A program made the position numbers and the translations under genes. The notes below the pieces were generated by a model that saw only the letters and a list, made by a program, of their open reading frames with translations, did not search any database and was not told the origin of the DNA. A DNA stretch of 64,000 nt from Anaerovibrio sp. JC8 (lineage in GTDB: Bacteria; Bacillota; Negativicutes; Selenomonadales; Selenomonadaceae), in assembly GCF_002100115.1 (NCBI RefSeq), contig NZ_ANBM01000001.1:186001-250000 (forward strand), read 5' to 3'. Positions 9,642-17,362 of this stretch are shown one piece after another. Each line of letters opens with the position of its first letter. Positions within the stretch are counted from its first letter, which is position 1.

Positions 9642-10073
9642 TCATATTCCCAGCTCTGCCAATGTTTCAGCAATAGCAGAAACAGATGGAGTAATTTCTT
9701 CATTGTACTTAAGCCATTCTTCCTTGCCCCAAACCTCTATACGGTTGGATACACCGATAAGCACAGCATCCTTTTTCAGGGATGCATGCTGGCGAAGGGT
9801 GGCAGGAATCAGGAAACGGCCCATTTTATCCAGTTCAACCTGACGGGCACCGGCGAAGAAAAATCTTACGAAGGCTCTGGCTTCAGTTTTTGCTAAAGGT
9901 AGTTGACGAAGCTTTACTGAAAGCTGCTCCCATTCAGATTGTGGGTAGATGAACAAGCAGTTGTCCAATCCCTTGGTAATAATGAAGGATTCGCCTAATT
10001 CACTGCGAAAATCAGCCGGTAAAATCACACGGCCCTTCGCATCCAGCGAATGATTATATTCGCCCATTAACAT
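9642..10073 (-). CDS. mraZ: Transcriptional regulator MraZ
   Basis: DNA-binding regulator of the division and cell-wall cluster, 143 residues. It carries two SpoVT/AbrB-like repeats, each with the DxxxR motif: DAKGR near residue 11 and DKMGR near residue 82. The N terminus MLMGEYNHSLDAKGR fits the family consensus start. It is the first gene of the unit, and three TGG boxes with exact 10-base spacing lie just upstream, matching the known MraZ operator pattern, so autoregulation is likely. Confidence 0.96.
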   Translation of the reverse strand: MLMGEYNHSLDAKGRVILPADFRSELGESFIITKGLDNCLFIYPQSEWEQLSVKLRQLPLAKTEARAFVRFFFAGARQVELDKMGRFLIPATLRQHASLKKDAVLIGVSNRIEVWGKEEWLKYNEEITPSVSAIAETLAELGI

Positions 10074-10103
10074 CCTTCATCACCACCTTGTAGTCATAGT
10101 CTA

Positions 10104-10126
10104 CCACAATCCCCCACTTTTTTCCA
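10104..10126 (-). promoter_or_regulatory. MraZ operator (three TGG boxes)
   Basis: On the minus strand GTGGAAAAA, GTGGGGGAT and GTGGTAGAC occur with the TGG triplets exactly 10 bases apart (complements CCA at 10124, 10114, 10104). MraZ is known to bind direct repeats of TGGGN spaced by about one helical turn. The array ends 31 bases upstream of the mraZ ATG. Confidence 0.7.
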
Positions 10127-10230
10127 CTTTTTGGCTAATTTTCACCCCATTTTTTTCTAAAAAAATAAAAAAGGGAAATTAGTCCCAGAGCCCCATTCTA
10201 TGGGCCTTGAGATAAGTTAAGTTCCAAATA

Positions 10231-10262
10231 AAAAACGCCTTTAGCATAAAGCTAAAGACGTT
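10231..10262 (-). terminator. Terminator after the deacetylase gene
   Basis: On the minus strand GTCTTTAGC pairs with GCTAAAGGC (one G-T pair) around a TTTAT loop and is followed by a T-rich tail. It lies 13 bases past the deacetylase stop and insulates mraZ from upstream transcription. Confidence 0.75.
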
Positions 10263-10274
10263 AAACAACATTAT

Positions 10275-11108
10275 TTATTTTTTCAACCAGCCATCCTTGT
10301 TCATAAGTGGGATAAATTGGATTCTTTCCAGAAAATCCTTATTGGTATCCTCTGTATGGAAAATAGGTACACGCTCCAGGGCGTAGACGTTACTGTTGCG
10401 GTTTACCGCATCATATTTGATGGTGAAGCCAGCCTTATAGCCGGCATTTTTTACCAGCTGGGCAATATGAAGATTGTAGGTACCGGTTGGATAAGCGATA
10501 TAATTGGACTCCTTGTCCAGCTTTTCCCTCAGCATTTCCTTGGACTTGGTCAGCTCCTCCATAATCTGGCTATCGCTGGCCTCAGTCATGGACTTGTGGG
10601 TGGCAGTGTGGGACTCAATTGAAAAGCCATTGTTTTCCAGCTCCCGGGCCTGACTCCAGGTCAGATAGTTGGGATATTGGTCCAAATAGGTGGTAACCAC
10701 AAAAATAGTTCCCACAAAACCATATTTTTTCATTATTGGATAAGCATTATTATAGTTGTCAACGTAACCATCGTCGAAGGTTATCATCACCGGGTTATAC
10801 GGCAGTTCCACGCCATTGGTCACAAAATCGTACAGCTGATCAGGTGTAATGGTGTGATAACCATGCTGGCTTAGCCACTTCATTTGCTTTTCAAAATCTT
10901 CCGGCCTAACCGAAAGTGAATGGAAGGTATTATCGATTTTGTGATAATTTAAAACCGTAACGCCTCTATGATCTTCCTCCTTGGCCATCGGGTGCGGCAC
11001 AGGCTCTTCCTTCTTGCCCATACACGCTATCAGACCAACAGCCAGCAGAATAATTCCAGCTATCAGAAACAATCTATATTTTTGAACATACTCCTCGAGA
11101 TTAACCAT
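10275..11108 (-). CDS. Polysaccharide deacetylase lipoprotein (NodB fold)
   Basis: Predicted membrane-anchored carbohydrate esterase family 4 deacetylase acting on an extracytoplasmic N-acetylated glycan; substrate unknown. 277 residues. An N-terminal hydrophobic segment ends in LIAC, a good lipobox with Cys near residue 29. The NodB domain shows the metal site TFDDGYVDN with its Asp pair and SHTATHKSM with the two His residues. The MVNLEEY start at 11108 is chosen because GGAGG sits six bases upstream; an ATG one codon earlier is possible. Monocistronic, between a terminator and the divergent DUF1858 gene. Confidence 0.88.
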   Translation of the reverse strand: MVNLEEYVQKYRLFLIAGIILLAVGLIACMGKKEEPVPHPMAKEEDHRGVTVLNYHKIDNTFHSLSVRPEDFEKQMKWLSQHGYHTITPDQLYDFVTNGVELPYNPVMITFDDGYVDNYNNAYPIMKKYGFVGTIFVVTTYLDQYPNYLTWSQARELENNGFSIESHTATHKSMTEASDSQIMEELTKSKEMLREKLDKESNYIAYPTGTYNLHIAQLVKNAGYKAGFTIKYDAVNRNSNVYALERVPIFHTEDTNKDFLERIQFIPLMNKDGWLKK

Positions 11109-11208
11109 CATATTCCTCCATATCAATTTGCACCACTACATTATACCGCAATCATTTTAATTTTCCCATATTTATTAGGAAAATTTTCTTATTTATGATA
11201 TAATCATG

Positions 11209-11214
11209 GAGTGT
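11209..11214 (+). promoter_or_regulatory. Promoter -10 for the DUF1858 gene
   Basis: A perfect TATAAT precedes the gene by 33 bases. Upstream lies TTTTCC, an 11-base spacer, then GGAAAA, ending 15 bases before TATAAT. The same spacing occurs in front of tatA (see findings). No TTGACA-like -35 is present. Confidence 0.55.
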
Positions 11215-11247
11215 AATTAATAATAATTATTAAGGAGGTTGTTATAT

Positions 11248-11448
11248 ATGGCTATTACCAAGGACATGTCCATCATGGAGGTTGTTACCAAATATCCTGA
11301 TACCGTTCCTGTTTTCATGGAGAGTGGCATGGGCTGCATTGGTTGCGCAGCTGCACACTTCGAGAACATTGAGCAGGGTGCTTCTGCCCATGGCATTGAC
11401 GTTGACCAGCTTATTGCAGGTCTGAACGAGGTTGTTGGTGAAAACTAA
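11248..11448 (+). CDS. DUF1858 domain protein (hybrid-cluster-associated disulfide domain)
   Basis: Small cytoplasmic protein of 66 residues that is essentially one DUF1858 domain. It shows the family pattern: ITKDMSIMEVVTKYPDTVPVF, then a redox CxxC in GMGCIGCAAAHFENIEQ and a C-terminal ALI/LNE-type helix. Such proteins are thought to take part in redox or nitrosative-stress chemistry next to hybrid cluster proteins, but no hcp is seen here and the role is unproven. AAGGAGG lies nine bases before the ATG. It is monocistronic with a strong terminator 35 bases downstream. Confidence 0.88.
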   Translation: MAITKDMSIMEVVTKYPDTVPVFMESGMGCIGCAAAHFENIEQGASAHGIDVDQLIAGLNEVVGEN

Positions 11449-11482
11449 TAACTGATATGGGATAAGTATAGTCAACTTAAAG

Positions 11483-11512
11483 GACGTCTGGAAAAATCCA
11501 GACGTCTTTTTT
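11483..11512 (+). terminator. Terminator after the DUF1858 gene
   Basis: Perfect 10-bp stem GACGTCTGGA / TCCAGACGTC with a four-base A loop followed by six T residues. Confidence 0.92.
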
Positions 11513-11521
11513 ATGTACATA

Positions 11522-11716
11522 AATGGTGGTCATGATAGATTGACTGAAGCATTAGGGCGATGGGCGTCAAAAACTATTTTTTTGCGTTCTTACACAGCGA
11601 GAAAATGTCGTTGTTTGAGCGAAGCGAGTTCGACTTTTATCGCTGCTAATTAAAAGCAAAAAATAGTTTTAGCCCAGAGACCCGAGCTGAAGTCAACTAT
11701 CACTGACCACCATATG
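11522..11716. repeat. Long imperfect palindrome (about 195 bp)
   Basis: The two ends, ATGGTGGTCATGATAG and the complement of CTATCACTGACCACCAT, match with one inserted base, and the similarity continues inward through AAACTATTTTTT and the CAGCGA..AAA.GTCG blocks to a centre near 11620. It fills the space between the DUF1858 terminator and fabK. No open reading frame is inside. It could be a MITE-like or REP-like element, or a bulky transcription stop for fabK. Confidence 0.6.
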
Positions 11717-11727
11717 CATATGAGCTG

Positions 11728-12672
11728 TTATAGCTTGATATTCTGGACCTCAGCCAGGGTTGCCCGAGCCTCTGCTACAAGAGTTTCAATTATCGTGGCC
11801 ATTGGCTCGATTTTCTTCAGCGGAGTCAGGCTCTGTCCCGCCTGGATCATGCCATTTTCCATATCGCCGTCCACAGCCGCCAGCTTATTGGTGCCAGTTG
11901 CCAGCTTAAGGAGCTCCTCCTTGGTGGCCTTGCCGGAAAATTCCAGTGCCTGATATTCCTCGGAGAACTTATTTTTAAGTCCCCGCACTGCACTCTTGAT
12001 GGTCTGACCGGTTACAATGGTATCCGTATCAACTGCCTCAATGAGCTTCTGCTTGAAATTATCGTGAACAGGACATTCCTCAGCGATGAGGAAGCGGGTA
12101 CCCATCTGCACTCCGGCAGCTCCCATCAGCAGAGCTGCTGCAATGCCACGGCCATCAGCAATACCACCAGCCATAACAACCGGAATATTCACCTCAGGAA
12201 TAACCTGGGTCATCAACGCCATGGTGGTAAGCACACCAATGTGTCCGCCGGCTTCCATGCCCTCTACCACGATTGCGTCCGCATTGTTCTGCTCCAGCCG
12301 CTTGGCCAGCTTAACATTTGGCACCACCGGAATAACCTTGATGCCAGCCTTGTGCAAAGGCTCCACAAACGGTACAGGATTACCGGCACCTAGGGTTACA
12401 AAGGCCGGTTTTTCCTCGCAGATAACTTCCAGTATTTCATCCTTGTTTGGGGCCATCAGCATAATATTTACACCAAAAGGCTTGTCGGTCAAAGTCTTGG
12501 CCTTGCGGATTTCATCCCTTACATAATCTGTGGTACGACCACCACAGGAAATAATACCGGCTCCCCCGGCATTAGATACCGCTGCCGCCATCCTTGCATC
12601 AGAAATCCAGGCCATACCACCCTGAATAATCGGATACTTAATCCCCAGAACCTCACAAATACTCTTTGCCAT
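11728..12672 (-). CDS. fabK: FMN-dependent enoyl-[ACP] reductase FabK
   Basis: TIM-barrel flavoprotein of the nitronate monooxygenase/FabK family; reduces trans-2-enoyl-ACP in fatty acid synthesis. 314 residues, close to pneumococcal FabK. IIQGGMAWISD at the start and EGMEAGGHIG at residues 137-146, with His144 in the position of the FabK catalytic histidine, favour FabK over nitronate monooxygenase; MAGGIADGRG and MGTRF are FMN phosphate-binding loops. It stands alone here, away from other fab genes, so the assignment rests on sequence only. Confidence 0.85.
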   Translation of the reverse strand: MAKSICEVLGIKYPIIQGGMAWISDARMAAAVSNAGGAGIISCGGRTTDYVRDEIRKAKTLTDKPFGVNIMLMAPNKDEILEVICEEKPAFVTLGAGNPVPFVEPLHKAGIKVIPVVPNVKLAKRLEQNNADAIVVEGMEAGGHIGVLTTMALMTQVIPEVNIPVVMAGGIADGRGIAAALLMGAAGVQMGTRFLIAEECPVHDNFKQKLIEAVDTDTIVTGQTIKSAVRGLKNKFSEEYQALEFSGKATKEELLKLATGTNKLAAVDGDMENGMIQAGQSLTPLKKIEPMATIIETLVAEARATLAEVQNIKL

Positions 12673-12719
12673 GCTATTTTACCTCCACTCTAAAACTCTA
12701 TACCCCTCTACTTCAACAA

Positions 12720-13142
12720 CTATATAGTTTTTCCCTTTTTCTCTACATGCTTTGTTATCCACTCTGTAACATATTCGCAGGAAAAGCTGCCGTTCGCAAC
12801 CCCTATTACCAGTGTTTCCATTTCCTCAGTTTCATACAATAAAGTTTTCTCATTCATAAAAAGAAAAACTTCCATAGCATGAACAGCAGTCCTTTTATTT
12901 CCATCTACAAACGCATGATTATTGGCAATGCCAAAAAACAGACGTGCCGCCTTTTCAAATAAAGTGGGAAATAAATCCTTTCCTCCAAAAGTTTGAAATG
13001 GTGCATTTATTGCCGACTCCAATAAAGCCATATCGCGAACACCATCTTCTACCGGAATATCACTTGCTTCTAGATCATTATGAAACTGCAATATGTCATC
13101 CAATAAAATTTCAGTGATGTACTCTATAGCAGCATAAGTCAT
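12720..13142 (-). CDS. doc: Doc-type Fic toxin
   Basis: Death-on-curing family protein, 140 residues. In the founding family Doc phosphorylates EF-Tu and stops translation. The Fic-fold core motif HAFVDGNKRT (His76 to about residue 85) is intact, including the shortened NKR form typical of Doc as opposed to AMPylating Fic. Its ATG overlaps the stop of a 53-residue upstream gene by ATGA, the classic toxin-antitoxin arrangement with antitoxin first. A role in plasmid-like maintenance or stress is an inference. Confidence 0.9.
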   Translation of the reverse strand: MTYAAIEYITEILLDDILQFHNDLEASDIPVEDGVRDMALLESAINAPFQTFGGKDLFPTLFEKAARLFFGIANNHAFVDGNKRTAVHAMEVFLFMNEKTLLYETEEMETLVIGVANGSFSCEYVTEWITKHVEKKGKTI

Positions 13143-13300
13143 TTGTACGCCAGCCTCCGATAAAGTTCCTCATTCTTTTTCATTATTTCCTGAGATACTT
13201 CCTGCATTGCTTCTTTGATGGCCTCACTATTACGAGAGTTAAGTACGACTCTTTTTACTTGCTCCTGACTTTCTTCTCTAACTTCAGTATTATCAGTCAT
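13139..13300 (-). CDS. Putative antitoxin partner of Doc
   Basis: Short 53-residue reading frame starting MTDNTEVREESQEQVKRVV and ending YRRLAYK. It is highly charged, glutamate- and lysine-rich and mostly helical in character, as expected for the toxin-binding tail of an antitoxin. I do not recognise a Phd DNA-binding domain in it, so it may not be a Phd homologue. GGAGGTG precedes the ATG, a good promoter lies upstream, and its TGA overlaps the doc start by four bases. Confidence 0.75.
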   Translation of the reverse strand: MTDNTEVREESQEQVKRVVLNSRNSEAIKEAMQEVSQEIMKKNEELYRRLAYK

Positions 13301-13329
13301 AATCAACACCTCCTACAATTCTTGTTTGA

Positions 13330-13358
13330 AGTATATCATTAGCCTATCTTATTAGCAA
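13330..13358 (-). promoter_or_regulatory. Promoter of the doc operon
   Basis: On the minus strand TTGCTA, 17-base spacer, TATACT, about 30 bases before the antitoxin start. Confidence 0.7.
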
Positions 13359-13442
13359 GAACTATATTTGTAAACTTTAAATAAGTTTTTAAAGAAAGTA
13401 TTTAACATAATTAGGAACCAATGTCTATTTAAACACGTATCG

Positions 13443-13472
13443 AAAAAGATGCTTCCTAAAGGAAGCATCTTC
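13443..13472 (-). terminator. Terminator after the KAS III gene
   Basis: Perfect stem AGATGCTTCC / GGAAGCATCT with a TTTA loop and a TTTTC tail on the minus strand, 23 bases past the KAS III stop. It closes the sugar/acyl cluster. Confidence 0.85.
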
Positions 13473-13495
13473 GTTTAAAACATTATCCTTTTTTA

Positions 13496-14482
13496 TTAAC
13501 AATCCGTTAAATCTACAATACATCCGCCCCAGGATAGTCCAACTCCAAATCCCATCAACAAACACCGATGCAGTTGATCTGTTTTTGTTTCTTTCAACAT
13601 ATCCACCAATGCAATAGGAATAGAATTGGACACCGTATTGCCATATTCCCTAACATCATTCCAATACTGGAATTTACCCAATCTACATATCTTTTGCAAA
13701 CTCTTTAGCATAAAATGATTCGCTTGGTGAAATATATAATAATTTATGTCTTTACGCTCAAGATTATTATCTGACAGTATCTTGGACAGAGTTTCAGGAA
13801 CAACCTCCAAGGCAAAGTCCATAATCGCCCCACCATTCATAAATAAATTCTGGTTTGTGCGTATATTACCATACTTGTCTGTTGTTGATTTTATCTCAGT
13901 CAACTGATAGGGCTGGCGAGCTCCACCGACGGGAACAATTAGGTTTTCAAATCCAGCACCATCAGTACCGTACTCAAAACCATATATGCCATCATCCTCT
14001 GTATCTTTAGCAACAATCAAAGTTGCCGTTGCAGCATCGCCAAATAATGGCAAAACAGCATGGTCCTTTGGATGAATATATTTACTATAGGTTTCTGCCG
14101 TCAACAGTAGAACACTTTTCGCCTGCCCTGACTCAATAAGTCCTTTTGCCAAGCCAAGTCCATAAATATATCCTGTGCATCCATGGTTATAATCAAGTGC
14201 CCCACAATACTTTGACAATCCAAGTCTATCCTGAAGAACACAGGCGGTCGTAGGTAAAAGATAATCTGGCGACTGGCTGCAAAACAGCACATAATCCACA
14301 GACTCACGAGAAACTTTTTCAAAGAGTTTCTCAGCTGCCTTCACCGCCATATCCGCCGCTGTTTCATTTTCCTCAGCTACATGACGGCACTCTATACCTG
14401 TCTTCTCCCGTAATCTTTCATTTTGATTCCGCTCAACCTTCTCTGGCAAATAGTAAACTATATCTTTAATATACGCTTTCAA
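13496..14482 (-). CDS. 3-oxoacyl-ACP synthase III family protein
   Basis: Condensing enzyme of the FabH/KAS III type, 328 residues. The catalytic triad is visible as Cys102 in NHGCTGYIYG, His252 in IFHQANH and Asn282 in YGNTVS. It is unlikely to be the housekeeping FabH because it is last in a cluster with a NeuB-like synthase, a NeuD-like acyltransferase, an acyl carrier protein and an SDR reductase, and none of the usual fab genes. A comparable KAS III plus reductase pair makes the 3-hydroxybutyryl group of viosamine in Pseudomonas flagellin glycans. The start is a TTG with GGAG twelve bases upstream. Confidence 0.85.
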   Translation of the reverse strand: MKAYIKDIVYYLPEKVERNQNERLREKTGIECRHVAEENETAADMAVKAAEKLFEKVSRESVDYVLFCSQSPDYLLPTTACVLQDRLGLSKYCGALDYNHGCTGYIYGLGLAKGLIESGQAKSVLLLTAETYSKYIHPKDHAVLPLFGDAATATLIVAKDTEDDGIYGFEYGTDGAGFENLIVPVGGARQPYQLTEIKSTTDKYGNIRTNQNLFMNGGAIMDFALEVVPETLSKILSDNNLERKDINYYIFHQANHFMLKSLQKICRLGKFQYWNDVREYGNTVSNSIPIALVDMLKETKTDQLHRCLLMGFGVGLSWGGCIVDLTDC

Positions 14483-14546
14483 GTTTTTATTTCACTCCAT
14501 TTTAAAGACACTAAATATCTCTTTTGTTATAGTACTCCCACAATGG

Positions 14547-15308
14547 TCAGTTATACCCCCCCAGTAGATAACCACCATCCACCACCACGTCAGTGCCAGT
14601 TATCCATCGAGCCCTTTCACTTAACAGAAATAGCACCATACCAGTAACATCTTCCGGTTCACCAATTCCCAATAGATGCCAATCATAGAACTTCTTATTT
14701 AATGCAGAATTTTCATCTTCATTACGGGTCATTTCTGTATGAACCCAACCTGGACTTATGGTATTTATACGATTTTTCCGTTGATAAATTTCTTTGGCAA
14801 TAGAACGAACCGCAGCCTGCATGGCAATTTTCGCTGATGAATAGGCAAAATTACTCTTTTCTCCAACAGCTGCTGCAACTGAAGAAAAAAGCACGCTGGA
14901 ACAGCCATCCTCTGCATTTTTCTTCTTATTGACAATTTGCATCAACCTTATTCCAGCCCAATAACTAATATCCATGATTTTTCTGGCTTCATCTTCATCA
15001 TAAGCCCTCAATGGTGTACTGGAAAAAATCCCCGCTGCATGGACTGCACCATGCAGCTTACCATAGGTCTTCACAAACGAGGCAATAGCTTCCGACAAAG
15101 CTTTGCTATCGCATACATCCAATGCTGACGGAACAATTTGGCCAGTAAACTCATTTTGTAATGCCACCAACCTATCTTCCCGCCGTGCGACGGCAAGCAC
15201 GGTTGCACCTGCCGCTGCAAGTTCTTTAGCAACAGCCCGCCCCATACCAGAGGACGCGCCAGTTACTACAAAGCGCTCACCAGAAAAATCATATTGAACT
15301 CTTCCCAT
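14547..15308 (-). CDS. Short-chain dehydrogenase/reductase (FabG-like)
   Basis: NAD(P)-dependent SDR, 253 residues, classical length. The cofactor loop TGASSGMG is at residues 16-23, the catalytic serine region SSVAAA near 142, Tyr156 and Lys160 in YSSAK, and the C terminus ends GTDVVVDGGY as in FabG-like reductases. By position between an ACP gene and a KAS III gene it probably reduces a 3-ketoacyl-ACP to 3-hydroxyacyl-ACP for sugar decoration. An alternative is direct reduction of a keto-sugar. Confidence 0.85.
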   Translation of the reverse strand: MGRVQYDFSGERFVVTGASSGMGRAVAKELAAAGATVLAVARREDRLVALQNEFTGQIVPSALDVCDSKALSEAIASFVKTYGKLHGAVHAAGIFSSTPLRAYDEDEARKIMDISYWAGIRLMQIVNKKKNAEDGCSSVLFSSVAAAVGEKSNFAYSSAKIAMQAAVRSIAKEIYQRKNRINTISPGWVHTEMTRNEDENSALNKKFYDWHLLGIGEPEDVTGMVLFLLSERARWITGTDVVVDGGYLLGGYN

Positions 15309-15330
15309 TGATATTCTCCAACATCAAATA

Positions 15331-15549
15331 TTACTTTACTAACTCATACAAATCTTTTATTGTAACAGCCTTGTTTACGGCTTCACGGTTTACATTTGTG
15401 AAACCAGACTCCTTGGCCATAGCAATAAAGCTGACAAAGCTAAGGGAATCCCACTCCTCCACATCGGTTAAAGCCATATCCAAAACGATCTCACTATCTG
15501 TATCCAATACTTCTTCCTGCATTTTTTCAATAAATTCCTGTTCAGTCAT
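15331..15549 (-). CDS. Acyl carrier protein
   Basis: 72-residue acidic helical protein with the phosphopantetheine attachment serine in WDSLSF (Ser35), length and charge typical of ACP. It is distinct from a fatty-acid AcpP by sequence and by location: it lies between a NeuD-like acyltransferase and an SDR reductase. It likely carries the acyl group made by the neighbouring KAS III and reductase. GGAGG precedes the ATG. Confidence 0.88.
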   Translation of the reverse strand: MTEQEFIEKMQEEVLDTDSEIVLDMALTDVEEWDSLSFVSFIAMAKESGFTNVNREAVNKAVTIKDLYELVK

Positions 15550-15567
15550 TTTTTATTTCCTCCAATA

Positions 15568-16182
15568 CTATATTTTATCCATTGCCTTAATTGGTGGCGC
15601 AAGTACAAACTTATTGCTTTTAACTTTTCTTCTCGGATATGATAAAATGCCTATTTCCACTCCATCAGCCAAATTAGTACCAGGAATAAGACACGCATTT
15701 GAACCAAGTGATACTTCATTTCCCAAGCAACAATGGCCATTAACACGCGAGCCAGGTCCCAAAACTATGTTATTCCCTACTACTGCATGATGACTTATAT
15801 TGGAGTAAATATTCATAAGTACGTGGTCACCTATTACTGGATTACCTGTGATTGATGCGAAAGGTGTTATTACAACTCCTTTCCCAAATGTCGCCATCGG
15901 TGAAACATGTGCCTTTCTGCTGATGAACTGTCCGCTCTCCAAATTATGCGACTCTATAAAATTAATCATTTTTCGACGTAAACTGATCAAACCTGAAGCC
16001 AACAGATATATAAGTTTATCTGAATAATTATCTCTTTCATCCCCTAGATAGGGAATATACTGACTACAATCAGTATCCTCTTGAGGTGCAAAATATCCCG
16101 CAATTTTTATATCATCATCAAGCATATACTCCATCAGTTCCAAAGCTAAACCACCGCCACCTAATAATGCTACCTCTTTCAT
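15568..16182 (-). CDS. NeuD/PglD-like sugar O- or N-acyltransferase
   Basis: 204 residues. An N-terminal PglD-type nucleotide-sugar binding domain (MKEVALLGGGGLALELMEY) is followed by a left-handed beta helix of hexapeptide repeats (about residues 85-185: I/V-G-x-x-x-x turns such as IGDHVLMN and VGNNIVLGPG), with the histidine pair SHHAVVG in the catalytic position. These enzymes acylate amino sugars in nonulosonic acid and bacillosamine pathways. Next to neuB it may transfer the acyl group from the adjacent ACP. It starts seven bases after neuB ends. Confidence 0.85.
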   Translation of the reverse strand: MKEVALLGGGGLALELMEYMLDDDIKIAGYFAPQEDTDCSQYIPYLGDERDNYSDKLIYLLASGLISLRRKMINFIESHNLESGQFISRKAHVSPMATFGKGVVITPFASITGNPVIGDHVLMNIYSNISHHAVVGNNIVLGPGSRVNGHCCLGNEVSLGSNACLIPGTNLADGVEIGILSYPRRKVKSNKFVLAPPIKAMDKI

Positions 16183-16188
16183 AAAACA

Positions 16189-17265
16189 TTACCCCCTTAT
16201 AATTTCATCTTCGTAGTAATCACGTGTCGCAGTCTTTCCCAAATAATCCCAATAATAAATAGCCGATACCCCGTCTCCCGGCCTTTTAACTGTCAAATTA
16301 TCCCCCGTAAATACTGTTCCAGCTTTAACATTACAGGTAGTAACCAAACTTTTACGTGCCACGGCCATATTTCTCTTTTCACTTTCTGATGGTATTTTGA
16401 TACCGTTACCCATTGCTAATTCAACTTGCCTTATTGATTTAAGCATTAGACCTAATTCTTTTGGTTCCAACGACGCCTTATGATCCGGTCCTTCCATTTT
16501 ACGGTCCAATGTAAAATGCTTCTCAATGATGGTTGCGCCACGTGCAACAGCCGCAATTGGAATTGTTATTCCGAGAGTATGGTCAGAGTAACCTACTGGT
16601 AATGAAAATGCATTTCTTAATGTATCTATACATCTTAGATTGACTTCTTCTAAAGGAGCCGGATATTCAGTTGTACAATGAAGCAACGAAACATGTTTAC
16701 GTAATGACGATTGGCCGGCTTTAGAACTATATGATTCATAACATTCATTAACAGACTTTGGTACAACATCATTAATGTATGAATATGCCAATATCGCCAA
16801 AGCTTGCTCAACCTCCCCCAATAGGCTCATTCCTGTTGAAAGAATAACATCCTTGCCCAATCTACCAATTTCAAACAGTAGTGGAGCATTCGTAATTTCA
16901 CCAGAAGGAATTTTTATGGTATCAACACCACATTTTTTTGTCAGAAAGTGAAGGCTGTCAATATCAAACGGTGTGGATAAAAACTTAATATTATTATCTC
17001 TACATGCTTTTATAACCCTTGCATGATCATCCCATGAGAACTCCAATTTTTTACACATTTCCAACTGTGATTCCATTTCACTGGTGGTAATTTTCTGGTA
17101 ATCTGCCTTCTGTGCGTATCTGCTAATCAGTTTTTCAGTTAATCCAGTTTGAAATTTAACTACATCTGCTCCTGCATTGGCAGCCTCCTCCACCAACCGA
17201 ACCGCTAAGTCTACACTACCATTATGATTTACTCCAGCCTCAGCTATTACCAATACGTGCTCCAT
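16189..17265 (-). CDS. neuB: N-acetylneuraminate/legionaminate synthase family protein
   Basis: PEP-dependent condensing enzyme that makes a nine-carbon nonulosonic acid from a six-carbon amino sugar. 358 residues: TIM barrel (IAEAGVNHNG, ADVVKFQT, KIPSGEITNAPLL, LHCTTEYPAP, GYSDHTLG, EKHFTLD and GPDH metal and substrate motifs) plus a C-terminal SAF domain from about residue 295. AGGAGG precedes the ATG. It is the first gene of the cluster. Which sugar is made cannot be told; NeuA, NeuC or Pse/Leg partner genes are not in the window. Confidence 0.9.
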   Translation of the reverse strand: MEHVLVIAEAGVNHNGSVDLAVRLVEEAANAGADVVKFQTGLTEKLISRYAQKADYQKITTSEMESQLEMCKKLEFSWDDHARVIKACRDNNIKFLSTPFDIDSLHFLTKKCGVDTIKIPSGEITNAPLLFEIGRLGKDVILSTGMSLLGEVEQALAILAYSYINDVVPKSVNECYESYSSKAGQSSLRKHVSLLHCTTEYPAPLEEVNLRCIDTLRNAFSLPVGYSDHTLGITIPIAAVARGATIIEKHFTLDRKMEGPDHKASLEPKELGLMLKSIRQVELAMGNGIKIPSESEKRNMAVARKSLVTTCNVKAGTVFTGDNLTVKRPGDGVSAIYYWDYLGKTATRDYYEDEIIRG

Positions 17266-17356
17266 TTTCCCCTCCTATCATTCCCCAATAACGCTTGCTT
17301 CTTTTACTTAACAATAATCGAATATTCGTACTAGTCTCAATGCTTACGCGTTATCT

Positions 17357-17362
17357 ATTATA
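17357..17362 (-). promoter_or_regulatory. Probable -10 for the neuB cluster
   Basis: TATAAT on the minus strand about 90 bases before neuB, inside an AT-rich divergent spacer (17266-17533). No convincing -35 is seen. Confidence 0.4.
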
